Part shown: one piece after another, positions 7,997 through 14,791 of the stretch
Layout of the letters: each line of letters starts with the position of its first letter
How positions within the stretch are numbered: the stretch's first letter is position 1
Assembly: GCA_025450975.1 (NCBI GenBank)
Contig: JANWLI010000066.1
Coordinates: 1 to 18,618 of the forward strand
Length of the DNA: 18,618 nucleotides
Source of the DNA: Candidatus Kapaibacterium sp.
GTDB taxonomy: Bacteria > Bacteroidota > Ignavibacteria > Palsa-1295
Direction of reading: 5' to 3'
Position numbers and translations under genes: made by a program
Notes under the pieces: model-generated
The model's database searches: none
Told to the model about the DNA's origin: nothing
What the model saw: the letters and a program-made list of their open reading frames with translations, nothing else

Positions 7997-9229
7997 ATGG
8001 AAGACCATTTATATCCAAAGAGTAAGAAGGCCGTCAACCTTGCGATCATCGTCGCAGCGCTCGGCTACTTCGTCGATATCTATGATCTCTTGCTTTTTAG
8101 TATTGTCAGGATCAAGAGCCTGATCGCTATTGGTATTCCTGAAGCCGAAGCGCTCGATCAGGGCGTATTCCTCCTGAACATGCAGATGGGCGGCATGCTC
8201 ATCGGCGGTATCCTCTGGGGTATCCTCGGCGATAAGAAGGGAAGACTATCGGTACTCTTCGGTTCGATCTTCCTCTACTCTGTTGCTAATATTGCCAACG
8301 GATTTGTCGGCGACCTTTCTACCTATGCAGTTCTCCGGCTCATCGCTGGTATAGGCTTAGCCGGCGAACTTGGTGCTGGCATCACGCTTGTTTCGGAGAT
8401 CATGCCGAAAGAGAAGCGCGGTATTGGGACGACGATCATCGCAACGATCGGCGTACTTGGCGCAGTGCTCGCCGCGATCATCGCCAAGCAATTCGAGTGG
8501 CGGACCTGCTACTTCATCGGCGGCGGCATGGGTATTGCCTTGTTGCTGCTTCGTATTGGCGTCTACGAGTCCGGCATGTTCAACCATGTCAAGACGCAGG
8601 CCGTCAGTAGAGGCAACTTCTTTAGTCTGTTCTCGACAAGAAAGAAGGCGCTTAAGTATGCAAGAGTCATCCTCATCGGCCTTAGTACCTGGTACGTCGT
8701 CGGCATTCTGATCACCTTCTCGCCGGAATTCGGCAAGGCCTTTGGGATGGCGGTGTTGCCAAGTTCGGGCGATGCAGTGATGTACTGCTATATCGGCTTA
8801 TCGGTCGGCGATATGGCAAGTGGCGTCCTGAGCCAGATGATCAAAAGCCGCAAGAAGGTGATGGCCATTTTCCTGGGACTATCGGTCATCTGTACTGCGC
8901 TCTACTTTACTGTCGCCGGATCGTCGCTCGTTATGTTCTATACGATCTGCTGTCTGCTCGGCTTTAGCGTTGGCTTCTGGGCGATCTTTGTGACGATCGC
9001 AAGCGAGCAGTTTGGGACGAACATTAGAGCTACCGTTACGACGACGACGCCGAACTTCGTTCGCGGTGCGCTGGTGCCGATCGCCTGGCTCTTCCAGTTC
9101 GGCAAGGATCCGCTAGGCATCGTCGGCAGTGCTGTAGCGGTTGGAGTCATCGTCATCGTCATCGCCTTCGTATCGCTCGTCGAACTTGAGGAGACGTTCG
9201 GGAAGGACCTTAACTACATCGAGCCGTAA
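7997..9229 (+). CDS. MFS transporter
   Basis: 410 residues with about 12 hydrophobic segments, standard for the Major Facilitator Superfamily. The loop between helices 2 and 3 carries motif A (GILGDKKGRLS, 75-85). Helix 4 carries RLIAGIGLAGELGAGITLVSE, which resembles the helix-4 region of the metabolite:H+ symporter and sugar-porter branches, followed by PKEKRG. Asp27 and Asp30 lie in helix 1. The substrate cannot be assigned. The ATG at 7997 is 12 nt after the metG stop with no Shine-Dalgarno, so it is most likely read from the metG transcript. A strong hairpin terminator follows directly. Confidence 0.85.
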   Translation: MEDHLYPKSKKAVNLAIIVAALGYFVDIYDLLLFSIVRIKSLIAIGIPEAEALDQGVFLLNMQMGGMLIGGILWGILGDKKGRLSVLFGSIFLYSVANIANGFVGDLSTYAVLRLIAGIGLAGELGAGITLVSEIMPKEKRGIGTTIIATIGVLGAVLAAIIAKQFEWRTCYFIGGGMGIALLLLRIGVYESGMFNHVKTQAVSRGNFFSLFSTRKKALKYARVILIGLSTWYVVGILITFSPEFGKAFGMAVLPSSGDAVMYCYIGLSVGDMASGVLSQMIKSRKKVMAIFLGLSVICTALYFTVAGSSLVMFYTICCLLGFSVGFWAIFVTIASEQFGTNIRATVTTTTPNFVRGALVPIAWLFQFGKDPLGIVGSAVAVGVIVIVIAFVSLVELEETFGKDLNYIEP

Positions 9230-9234
9230 AATAA

Positions 9235-9259
9235 AAAAGGCGGAGTTAATCCGCCTTTT
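9235..9259. terminator. Bidirectional intrinsic terminator
   Basis: AAAAGGCGGA / TCCGCCTTTT form a perfect 10-bp stem around the loop GTTAA. The A/T tracts in the stem give a U-run in either direction. It ends the holB-metG-MFS transcript on the plus strand and the membrane protein gene (9277-9786) on the minus strand. Confidence 0.9.
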
Positions 9260-9276
9260 CTAAACTTATAAAGCGG

Positions 9277-9786
9277 TTAAAATGCGATATTCCAGTGCCA
9301 TGATGGTCCGAAGACACCGAGGACAGCATTCGTCATCCCGAGGAGTCCCATCAGTGTACCGATCATCGAAGCCTTTGCAGCAAGGGCGCGGATCTCGTCG
9401 GTAGCGCCACCACTTCCGCCGGCTGCGATCTGCTGCGCAATAAGCGGCATCGCTTTCTTTCCGACCGGCATCATGAAGCCGAAGTTCAGGATCAGCACGA
9501 CAACATAAACCGACTGCTTCACGGCAAGCCAGAGAAACTGCTCGTTGCCGAACGCGAACCACGGCATTTTGCCGATACCGGCTAAGCCGCCACCTGCAAT
9601 GAGCAGACCGATACCGCCGATCATACCCATGAAACGTCCGACAGCGAACTCCATCTGAATATTGTAGAGTTCGACCGGCGTACCTTTCGAACGAGCTTTG
9701 CGGCCCTTCATGAAAATACCGAATGGCACAAGTGCCAGTACCATTGCAGCGAAAAAGATATGAAAGAACAAGAGAACGTTATACAT
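9277..9786 (-). CDS. Four-helix membrane protein, CopD/DUF2269-like
   Basis: 169 residues with four hydrophobic segments (about 4-26, 50-72, 83-107, 138-160). The N-terminal pattern LLFFHIFFAAMVLALVPFG, with a histidine in helix 1, and the KQSVYVVVLILNF helix resemble the CopD/DUF2269 class of small integral membrane proteins, some of which bind haem or copper. I recognise only this general pattern. A glycine-rich linker (about 123-128) precedes the last helix. It has its own -7 box upstream and shares the terminator with the MFS gene. Role unknown. Confidence 0.65.
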   Translation of the reverse strand: MYNVLLFFHIFFAAMVLALVPFGIFMKGRKARSKGTPVELYNIQMEFAVGRFMGMIGGIGLLIAGGGLAGIGKMPWFAFGNEQFLWLAVKQSVYVVVLILNFGFMMPVGKKAMPLIAQQIAAGGSGGATDEIRALAAKASMIGTLMGLLGMTNAVLGVFGPSWHWNIAF

Positions 9787-9818
9787 ATAAGGAGTAAATG
9801 ATAAAAAGAATGAATATG

Positions 9819-9826
9819 CAAAGCTA
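9819..9826 (-). promoter_or_regulatory. -7 promoter box (TAGCTTTG) for the membrane protein gene
   Basis: Exact TAnnTTTG match on the minus strand, 32 nt before the ATG at 9786. This leaves a leader of about 27 nt, unlike the leaderless genes in this window. No clear -33 TTTG is seen. Confidence 0.4.
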
Positions 9827-9852
9827 CGACGCTTTTACCCTACTTCTTGCGT

Positions 9853-11274
9853 TTACCGACTTGTAACCTCTGCCGGAATCTCTATCTTCGGAAGACGCGT
9901 GTTCTCAAAGCCTTTTCGTTTCGCCACTACCCGCCAATCGAACGAGACATTGGAACGTCCACTACGGTTTTCGATGACTTCAAAATAGGTATCATGCTTT
10001 ACAACGTAGACACCGTTTGTCTCCCCATTCAACTGGATGAAAACCTGGGCCGGATGTTCGGCGTTGATCGTGACGGTCTTCCGGTAGATCTCTTCGAGTG
10101 CAACGATTGCACGTCCATCAATAAGTTGTGCTGTTCCGTAATCGCTGAACCATGCGCCGGTCGACTCTTCGGCATGAAGTCCGCGATAGTCGCCATCGGC
10201 GATCTTCACTGCAGCATTTTTGGCACCGCCTATCACGTTGAAGTTTCCATTTACTACTACGTCACCCATAAATCGCCCAGCCAGGGATTGTCCATTGCCA
10301 ATTCCAAGGATGCCATCGGCATTCGCATTGTTTACGGATGCCTGACCAACTACTCCATGAAAAGCATATCCAAATGTACCAATTCCGCCGACCACATTTG
10401 AATTATATCCATACACTGCTGCTGAATTTACAAAGCTAGAGTTGATCTTGCCAAGAACGCCGAATACCGGTGAAATCCCTGATGGATTTGTATTTGATCC
10501 AACAACAGCAGCTCCCAACGGATTTGTCCATAAGGTACTTACCGAATTACTCGTACCTCTGATAGCCATGAGGTCGACCATCCCACCAGTATTGGTAATA
10601 TCAAATACGATCGGTGAGACAGCGTTTCCGCTATAGGGAAGGGTAAGGCCTCCGCCTTGTCCATTAGATGCCGATGTGACCCTGCCTTTAGCATCGACGG
10701 TGATCGTCGCATTGTTATAAGTACCGGCCGTCACACCTGTTTCCTTCAACGCGGGATTCGGGTACGTCCCACTGAGATCTCCGCCGGCCGATCCGGATGG
10801 AGGAAGTGACGCAGGAGCATTCGAGATCTTTGACCACTTCACATCGCCAATGCTAAGCTCTGCGTTCGGCCCGCTGCCATTTGCGACAAGGATGGATCCG
10901 TCTGGGCTCGTCACCGAGCCGAGCGATGCATTTAGAGCATACGGAGCAGCTGTTAGCGGCGTACGTGGATCGAGTTCGCTTCCTTCGCCGATCGTGATGC
11001 CGAGATAGTACTGGCGGTCAAAGGTAACAGACAGCGGAATCGAATCGAGGATCACAGAGAAGACACCTTTCTGCGTTGTGACGGTCGCCTGCGTTGCGTA
11101 GACTTCTACGGCACCGGTCCGCGTCGGATAAAGAACGAGCCGTAGATCGTAATTGCCATCGGGTACTACGACACCATTTTTATCGGTCAGGACTCCCTGG
11201 TACGATATTGAACGAGGCGCCTGAGCATAGATAACCGACCCAAGAATGAGAAGAATAAGGGTTAAAGTTTTCAT
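9853..11274 (-). CDS. Large secreted protein with phage-tail-fibre-like repeats
   Basis: 473 residues. Residues 1-19 are a clear Sec signal peptide ending YAQA. Residues about 20-110 form a beta-rich domain (SISYQGVLTDKNG ... TPLTAAPYALNA), widespread at the N-terminus of secreted Bacteroidota and Ignavibacteria proteins. Residues about 160-205 contain the tail-fibre-like unit DLSGTYPNPALKETGVTAG and ITVDAKGRVTSASNG. Residues about 345-465 form a C-terminal domain (GAWFSDYGTAQLIDGRAIV ... VFIQLNGETNGVYVV ... FDWRVVAKRKGFENTRLPK) that often ends proteins with intramolecular-chaperone/S74-like architecture. No serine-lysine protease signature or type IX sorting domain is evident. Likely an extracellular structural or adhesive protein; no enzymatic role can be supported. 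A degenerate -7 box (GTTCTTTG) lies about 15 nt upstream of the ATG. Confidence 0.7.
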   Translation of the reverse strand: MKTLTLILLILGSVIYAQAPRSISYQGVLTDKNGVVVPDGNYDLRLVLYPTRTGAVEVYATQATVTTQKGVFSVILDSIPLSVTFDRQYYLGITIGEGSELDPRTPLTAAPYALNASLGSVTSPDGSILVANGSGPNAELSIGDVKWSKISNAPASLPPSGSAGGDLSGTYPNPALKETGVTAGTYNNATITVDAKGRVTSASNGQGGGLTLPYSGNAVSPIVFDITNTGGMVDLMAIRGTSNSVSTLWTNPLGAAVVGSNTNPSGISPVFGVLGKINSSFVNSAAVYGYNSNVVGGIGTFGYAFHGVVGQASVNNANADGILGIGNGQSLAGRFMGDVVVNGNFNVIGGAKNAAVKIADGDYRGLHAEESTGAWFSDYGTAQLIDGRAIVALEEIYRKTVTINAEHPAQVFIQLNGETNGVYVVKHDTYFEVIENRSGRSNVSFDWRVVAKRKGFENTRLPKIEIPAEVTSR

Positions 11275-11406
11275 AGAATTTTCAGCAAAGAACGTGACAG
11301 CCTACCATTATTCTAACGAATTTGGCAATCCTGCCGTGACATGGGTTTTAATCCTTAGTCGTGCATGAAGGGTATCTAAGTCGTTTAGATTCACCGATCT
11401 AATTGT

Positions 11407-11513
11407 GCACCACCACTGATCCTCTGGGAATCAGGTGCGCATGGTTGCAGGTGTGGATCCTGCATGGAAGGCTGTGGACGGCCCGTACGATTTTCGGGGT
11501 GCCTGTCATGCGC
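11407..11513 (+). ncRNA. Candidate structured RNA in the 11275-11603 gene-free stretch
   Basis: No convincing gene lies in this 329-bp interval. On the plus strand it can fold into a branched structure. A first hairpin pairs CACC/GGTG and TGAT/ATCA (11411-11437). A perfect 7-bp closing stem GCGCATG/CATGCGC (11437-11443 with 11507-11513) encloses TGCAGG/CCTGCA (11446-11451 with 11459-11464, loop TGTGGAT). It also encloses AGGC/GCCT around CCCG/CGGG (11482-11485 with 11495-11498). TGTGGA occurs twice in unpaired positions. A weak -7-like box (TAATTGTG) sits at 11400-11407. I match it to no known RNA family, and the downstream gene seems to have its own leaderless promoter, so an independent small RNA is as likely as a leader. 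The strand is not certain. Confidence 0.3.
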
Positions 11514-11590
11514 TTGGTAAATATAATATATGAGGCGCGAATTTGCAAGTCCTCTTCTAATAAAAAAGTAGCTTTATTTTGAAATCGCCG

Positions 11591-11598
11591 TATTTTTG
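11591..11598 (+). promoter_or_regulatory. -7 promoter box (TATTTTTG) of the B12-binding gene, leaderless
   Basis: Exact TAnnTTTG match ending 5 nt before the ATG at 11604, so the transcript should begin at or next to the start codon. No -33 TTTG is found at the usual spacing. Confidence 0.5.
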
Positions 11599-11603
11599 CA
11601 GCA

Positions 11604-12014
11604 ATGACAAGGAAAATAAGAGTACTTATTGCTAAAGCAGGGCTCGACGGCCATGACCGGGGCGCAAAGGTTATCGCAGCTGCGCTTCGTGATGCCGGTA
11701 TGGAAGTCATCTATACAGGCCTGCGCCAGACGCCCGACATGATCGTCGAAGCAGCTCTGCAGGAAGATGTCGATGTGATCGGCATTTCCATGCTTTCCGG
11801 AGCTCATATGACGCTCTTTCCCCGGATTCGCAAGCTTATGGACGATAAGGGCCTCAATGACGTTCTACTCACTGGTGGCGGGATCATGTCTAAGGAGGAT
11901 ATCGAAGACCTCAAAAAGCAGGGCGTAGGCCAGCTTTTTACTCCCGGAGCCTCGATGCAGCAGATCGCCGACTATATAAGTGAGTGGGTGGCCAAACGTG
12001 GAGTGGAGGCTTAG
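11604..12014 (+). CDS. Stand-alone cobalamin-binding subunit of a methylmalonyl-CoA-type mutase
   Basis: 136 residues, the size of one B12-binding Rossmann domain. The signature is complete: Asp15-x-His17-x-x-Gly20 in GLDGHDRGAKVI (the histidine that coordinates cobalt from below), Ser62-x-Leu64 in GISMLSG, and the glycine-rich LLTGGGI at about 89-95. It closely resembles the C-terminal domain of methylmalonyl-CoA mutase and the separate small subunits of split acyl-CoA mutases. It would carry adenosylcobalamin and work with a catalytic large subunit, which is not in this window. Its exact substrate (methylmalonyl-, isobutyryl- or ethylmalonyl-CoA) cannot be told. Monocistronic by context: own promoter upstream, a long inverted repeat directly after. 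Confidence 0.88.
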   Translation: MTRKIRVLIAKAGLDGHDRGAKVIAAALRDAGMEVIYTGLRQTPDMIVEAALQEDVDVIGISMLSGAHMTLFPRIRKLMDDKGLNDVLLTGGGIMSKEDIEDLKKQGVGQLFTPGASMQQIADYISEWVAKRGVEA

Positions 12015-12018
12015 ATAC

Positions 12019-12106
12019 GGGTTTTATACACAAAGAAACAAATAAAACGAAGATCGCAAAGCTCTTCGTGATCTTCGTTCTCTTAGTTTCTTCGTGTTAA
12101 AAACCC
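12019..12106. repeat. Long imperfect inverted repeat, MITE-like or terminator hairpin
   Basis: Starting 4 nt after the stop of the B12-binding gene, nearly the whole 88 nt folds on itself. GGGTTTT/AAAACCC (12019-12025 with 12100-12106), CAC/GTG, AAGAAAC/GTTTCTT (12033-12039 with 12086-12092) and a perfect 10-bp AACGAAGATC/GATCTTCGTT (12046-12055 with 12070-12079). The inner ACGAAGA can also pair with TCTTCGT at 12063-12069, giving a competing hairpin. CTTCGT occurs three times on the right arm. It probably acts as a terminator; its size and imperfect arms also fit a dispersed non-coding repeat. Confidence 0.55.
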
Positions 12107-12171
12107 ATCCCAGTACGAAATAACGAATTGATAGTGCTCTGTTGAGCGTTTAGAGACGCTCGACAACTCAA

Positions 12172-12256
12172 GGAAGGGTGCAAGAGTGGTTTAATTGGCA
12201 CGCCTGGAAAGCGTGTGTGCAGCAATGTACCGAGAGTTCGAATCTCTCCCCTTCCG
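12172..12256 (+). tRNA. tRNA-Ser (anticodon GGA)
   Basis: The full cloverleaf can be drawn by hand: acceptor GGAAGGG/CCCTTCC (12172-12178 with 12249-12255), anticodon stem CACGC/GCGTG with the loop CTGGAAA, giving anticodon GGA (12206-12208), the long class II variable arm expected of serine (about 12216-12231), and T arm GAGAG/CTCTC around TTCGAAT (12232-12248). G12256 is the discriminator base. CCA is not encoded. It reads UCC/UCU codons. A hairpin (GAGCGT/ACGCTC, 12144-12161) lies upstream and no U-run terminator follows. Confidence 0.95.
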
Positions 12257-12337
12257 CTCCGGTTTCCTTATAAGTCCCTGCAATCCCTACACTTTTAGGC
12301 ATTCCCACGCTTGAATTTCTAACGATTTTGTCAAAAA

Positions 12338-12380
12338 TACCAAAAATTCTTTGGTACGACAAATTGTGTGCGTATATTTG
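12338..12380 (+). promoter_or_regulatory. Strong Bacteroidota promoter with an overlapping palindrome
   Basis: TTTG (12350-12353), a 19-nt spacer, then TATATTTG (12373-12380): a perfect match to the Bacteroidota primary promoter TTTG-N19-TAnnTTTG and the best in the window. A perfect 7-bp inverted repeat TACCAAA-aattc-TTTGGTA (12338-12356) covers the -33 element, as an operator would. Transcription should start about 12386. The first two ATGs after it (12384, 12399) run into stop codons after one or two codons; the first long frame starts at 12442. Confidence 0.7.
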
Positions 12381-12441
12381 TACTATGTGGTAGCGGTATG
12401 TGAAGCGGAATTCACCTGAGTTCTTAATCAGCTGCTAATTT

Positions 12442-12669
12442 ATGAACAACCTTACCTTTATCCCTAATGCCCTGGCGCAATCCAGGGATGTTGTGCTGTA
12501 TCTTGGACCGATCCCCGCTCTTATCGCATCGGGGCCGGTTGCCTTGCGCCGTCACCACATCAATCAAGCTCCGGCCACAACGGTCGGTTTAAGTTTACCC
12601 GACGAAACAGGATTTGCTTCAGCATATGATGCTGTAAGCTTTGTCGTTCTGCAGCTAAAATTTAGCTAG
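12442..12669 (+). CDS. Possible small protein of unknown function
   Basis: 75 residues, hydrophobic in parts but without a clear signal peptide or membrane helix; no family recognised. In favour: it is the first long frame after the strong promoter at 12350-12380 and its codons look ordinary for the neighbourhood. Against: no Shine-Dalgarno sequence, no recognisable domain, and the DNA folds well: CCCTGG/CCAGGG within 12468-12486, CCCCG/CGGGG around 12516-12537, CAGCAT/ATGCTG near 12627. A regulatory or small RNA is therefore a real alternative. Confidence 0.35.
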   Translation: MNNLTFIPNALAQSRDVVLYLGPIPALIASGPVALRRHHINQAPATTVGLSLPDETGFASAYDAVSFVVLQLKFS

Positions 12670-12693
12670 CCCCAGCATCTACTTATCAGGACG

Positions 12694-12723
12694 GATCTTT
12701 CCTATTCTTATCAATAGGAGATC
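12694..12723 (+). other. RNA hairpin after the 75-aa frame
   Basis: GATCT-tt-CCTATT / AATAGG-AGATC pair around the loop CTTATC, an 11-bp stem with a two-base bulge. No U-run follows, so it is not a classical intrinsic terminator, but it could mark or stabilise the 3' end of the transcript from 12386. Confidence 0.4.
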
Positions 12724-12747
12724 GCCTAGGAGTGACGGCTACAAATG

Positions 12748-12821
12748 TTGAAGGGTAAAGACTATCATATAAATTTCTGCGCTACTGCGCACAGATCGCA
12801 CGAGTGTGTTCTGCGATTGCG
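12748..12821 (+). promoter_or_regulatory. Probable promoter and leader hairpin of the 111-aa peptide gene
   Basis: TTG (12748-12750), a 19-nt spacer and TAAATTTC (12770-12777, seven of eight positions of TAnnTTTG) suggest a start near 12783 and a leader of about 85 nt. That leader begins with a bulged hairpin: CGCA/TGCG (12788-12791 with 12818-12821) and ATCGCA/TGCGAT (12795-12800 with 12812-12817). Confidence 0.4.
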
Positions 12822-12868
12822 TGGTGTGCAATATATTCCAATCAACCTAATACTCATTACACAAAATC

Positions 12869-13204
12869 ATGAAGAATCTCTTTAACGTAATCGCTGCACT
12901 TACCCTTTTTGTCGCTGTAACCGTATTTGCTAGCCCGGTAAATAATTTTACTGCTAAGAATAACTATGCAGGCCCGGTCGGTGTGGTACGACTCAACACC
13001 GCTGCCGGTCCGGTTTATATGAACGTCCCATCACAGGGAGAATTCACGATGCCGGTATCAGATCCGGTCAATAGTGTCGTTATCAACAACTACATCATCT
13101 TCCAGGGCCAGATCGGCACGGCAACCCTCGATAATGGTGCAAAAGTAAAAGTGAGCTGGGAAGGTCCGAACGTGATTATCATTAACCCAGAAGAAAACAA
13201 CTAG
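12869..13204 (+). CDS. Small secreted protein ending in VIIINPEENN
   Basis: 111 residues. Residues 1-22 are a good Sec signal peptide (MKNLFNVIAALTLFVAVTVFAS) with cleavage likely after VFA. The mature part of about 90 residues is beta-rich, with several short V/I strands separated by G, N and P, and has no cysteine, so a small beta fold is likely. The last ten residues VIIINPEENN, then the stop, are identical to the ends of the two 63-aa proteins at 15303 and 15534, while the rest of the sequence is not obviously related. No Shine-Dalgarno sequence. The 11-bp string ACTCATTACAC at 12852-12862, just before the start, recurs before the second 63-aa gene. I recognise no family. Its position, convergent with the helical protein at 13253-14791, suggests a ligand-like or cell-surface role; this is inference. 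Confidence 0.75.
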   Translation: MKNLFNVIAALTLFVAVTVFASPVNNFTAKNNYAGPVGVVRLNTAAGPVYMNVPSQGEFTMPVSDPVNSVVINNYIIFQGQIGTATLDNGAKVKVSWEGPNVIIINPEENN

Positions 13205-13224
13205 TCCCCATTCTATGTAATCTT

Positions 13225-13255
13225 TAGCCCCTTCGCTTTTACTGTGAGGGGGCTA
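13225..13255. terminator. Hairpin between the 111-aa gene and the helical protein gene
   Basis: TAGCCCC-TTCGC / GTGAG-GGGGCTA form a 12-bp stem with two G-T pairs around TTTTACT. It stands 20 nt after the stop at 13204 and its right arm contains the stop codon of the convergent gene (13253-13255). There is no U-run on the plus strand and only a short one on the minus strand, so it is a probable but not classical bidirectional terminator. Confidence 0.6.
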
Positions 13256-14791
13256 TAATCGAATTATACCTTCTTTTTCTTTCTTTTCTAATAGGTCCAG
13301 TATCATTTTCCAGATTGTCTCGAAGCGAAGGATCATGATGCCTTCCTGAATCTCCGTTGTATCAGTTGCTATTGTAAGCAGCTGATCATAGAGTTTTTTC
13401 GTTTGTCTCTCAGTCTCCCTATACGAGAATGAAGAATCCTCCATAATTTGAAGCATCTTAAAAAACAAGGCACTTTGTTTAGCCGTCCTTGATCTGAGGT
13501 AGCGAGAACGGTATGTGCGAAGGGCGTCCATTCGGCTAATAATGGCATCGAAATCATTCTCCTCAATAAGTAGAAGGACGTGAATTATAAGAACCGCAAT
13601 GTTAAGACCTCTTTTGTCTTGAGAGTAAACGGGTATATTCCTAAGGAATCGCTTTAAGTCAAACGAAATTGATTGAGAGGATACTGTAGACACAACTTGC
13701 TTCAATCGCAGTGAGAATGTTAAATACTGCTCAAAAATTTTCCATCGTTCTTTAGTTTGGTCAAGTTGGAATTGAAATCGCTCGTGAGAAGCAACAGCGC
13801 TATATAATTCTGCAGCTCGCTCATAATGCTCTGTCTGCATTGCCAGAAGGAAGTAATTTTCAATGTACAAAAACCATAAGCTTGAGCCTTTTGGAAGAAG
13901 CTGCTCAAGCCGTTCGGCTGTTTCTTGTCCCAATATGTAGTCTCTGAGGTAGAGGCAGCTTTCCATTTTTTGCAGGTTAAATTCTCCAAACCGGATTGTC
14001 GATGAAAAGGTGGGAGTGTTTTCAAGGTAAATTATGGCAGTATCACTAATCTCGATTACCTCCCGATAGTTGTGTGTTAGCTGCTGTTTTAAGATTCCGA
14101 TCCTATATGTATTGATTCTAAACTCGAATGTATTGCTTTCATTAATTCTAGAGCGGAGGGTATTGTCATATTCTTCGATTGTCTTGATGGTGCTTGAGTC
14201 AGCTACTGTAGACTTGGAAAGTATAAGGCTCATTCTTTCATAATATTCCCTGGCAATCAATTCATCATCTAGTTTTCTTAAAACAATTTTTAGCTTGCTA
14301 TCGACGAGTTCATAGGATACTCGATCGCCACTATTACCATACAGTCTCCTTAAAACCATCAAAACATCTATTACCTGAGCAGTAAATTGGTACTTCTCGC
14401 AAATATTTACAATCGACTCCCCTAATCTAGTCGAATTACGCACAACACCCAGTACAGAGAGTGTACGCATCCAGAAGATCATGCGACTTACTTTGTAGAA
14501 AGAGACAGTTAATTCAGAATAGTCTTTTTTAGTTATCTCTAAAAACGACAAACTATTGAGAAGTTTGCTTTTAAGGCGACTTTTAAGAGTGGTGTATTTA
14601 GTATCAATAAGTGGACTCCCATATATTTCCTCTGCAGCAGCTTGATCCGAGCTGAATTTACCTTGCCGGACTCCATTATAGAGAACCGCTATATGCTCTT
14701 CATTGCTTTCTAAGAATTCTTCGTCAATAAAATCTGGCTTCGACTGGCGATGCCGTGTGACAATCTGGACAAGCTCTTTAAGTTGCTTCAT
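13253..14791 (-). CDS. Large all-helical, probably TPR-like cytoplasmic protein; candidate peptide receptor
   Basis: 512 residues with no signal peptide, membrane segment, zinc site or nucleotide-binding motif. Almost the whole sequence reads as amphipathic helices of about 15-20 residues rich in L, Y, E, R and K (for example YERAAELYSAVASHERFQF and EYYERMSLILSK), like degenerate tetratricopeptide repeats. The N-terminal ~80 residues (AVLYNGVRQGKFSSDQAAAEEIYG, then TKYTTLKSRLKSKLLNSL) are charged and basic and may be a separate partner- or DNA-binding part; no textbook helix-turn-helix is obvious. TPR-like folds of this kind bind peptides. It is visibly richer in A+T than the genes on either side. 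Flanked by three secreted peptides with one common C-terminus, it is the natural candidate for their receptor or regulator. Other readings: a scaffold protein, or an unrelated cargo gene. A possible -7 box (TATATTTG, 14920-14913) would give a leader of about 115 nt. Confidence 0.6.
   Translation of the reverse strand: MKQLKELVQIVTRHRQSKPDFIDEEFLESNEEHIAVLYNGVRQGKFSSDQAAAEEIYGSPLIDTKYTTLKSRLKSKLLNSLSFLEITKKDYSELTVSFYKVSRMIFWMRTLSVLGVVRNSTRLGESIVNICEKYQFTAQVIDVLMVLRRLYGNSGDRVSYELVDSKLKIVLRKLDDELIAREYYERMSLILSKSTVADSSTIKTIEEYDNTLRSRINESNTFEFRINTYRIGILKQQLTHNYREVIEISDTAIIYLENTPTFSSTIRFGEFNLQKMESCLYLRDYILGQETAERLEQLLPKGSSLWFLYIENYFLLAMQTEHYERAAELYSAVASHERFQFQLDQTKERWKIFEQYLTFSLRLKQVVSTVSSQSISFDLKRFLRNIPVYSQDKRGLNIAVLIIHVLLLIEENDFDAIISRMDALRTYRSRYLRSRTAKQSALFFKMLQIMEDSSFSYRETERQTKKLYDQLLTIATDTTEIQEGIMILRFETIWKMILDLLEKKEKEGIIRL

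Noticed and set aside
9798..9866. 22-codon plus-strand frame with AAGGAG before its ATG
   Set aside because: Overlaps the end of the secreted tail-fibre-like gene and the promoter of the membrane protein gene; the Shine-Dalgarno match alone is too little.
9847..10401. 184-codon plus-strand frame
   Set aside because: Lies wholly opposite the secreted tail-fibre-like gene, whose signal peptide and domains are clear; Cys-rich with no family pattern.
11495..11520. GGGGTGCC resembling the start of a TPP riboswitch
   Set aside because: The conserved CTGAGA and downstream CCAGCGTAGGGA-type elements are missing.
11399..11807. Two minus-strand frames (103 and 77 codons) at the start of the B12-binding gene
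   Set aside because: They run opposite a well-conserved domain and its promoter and show no start signal or domain.
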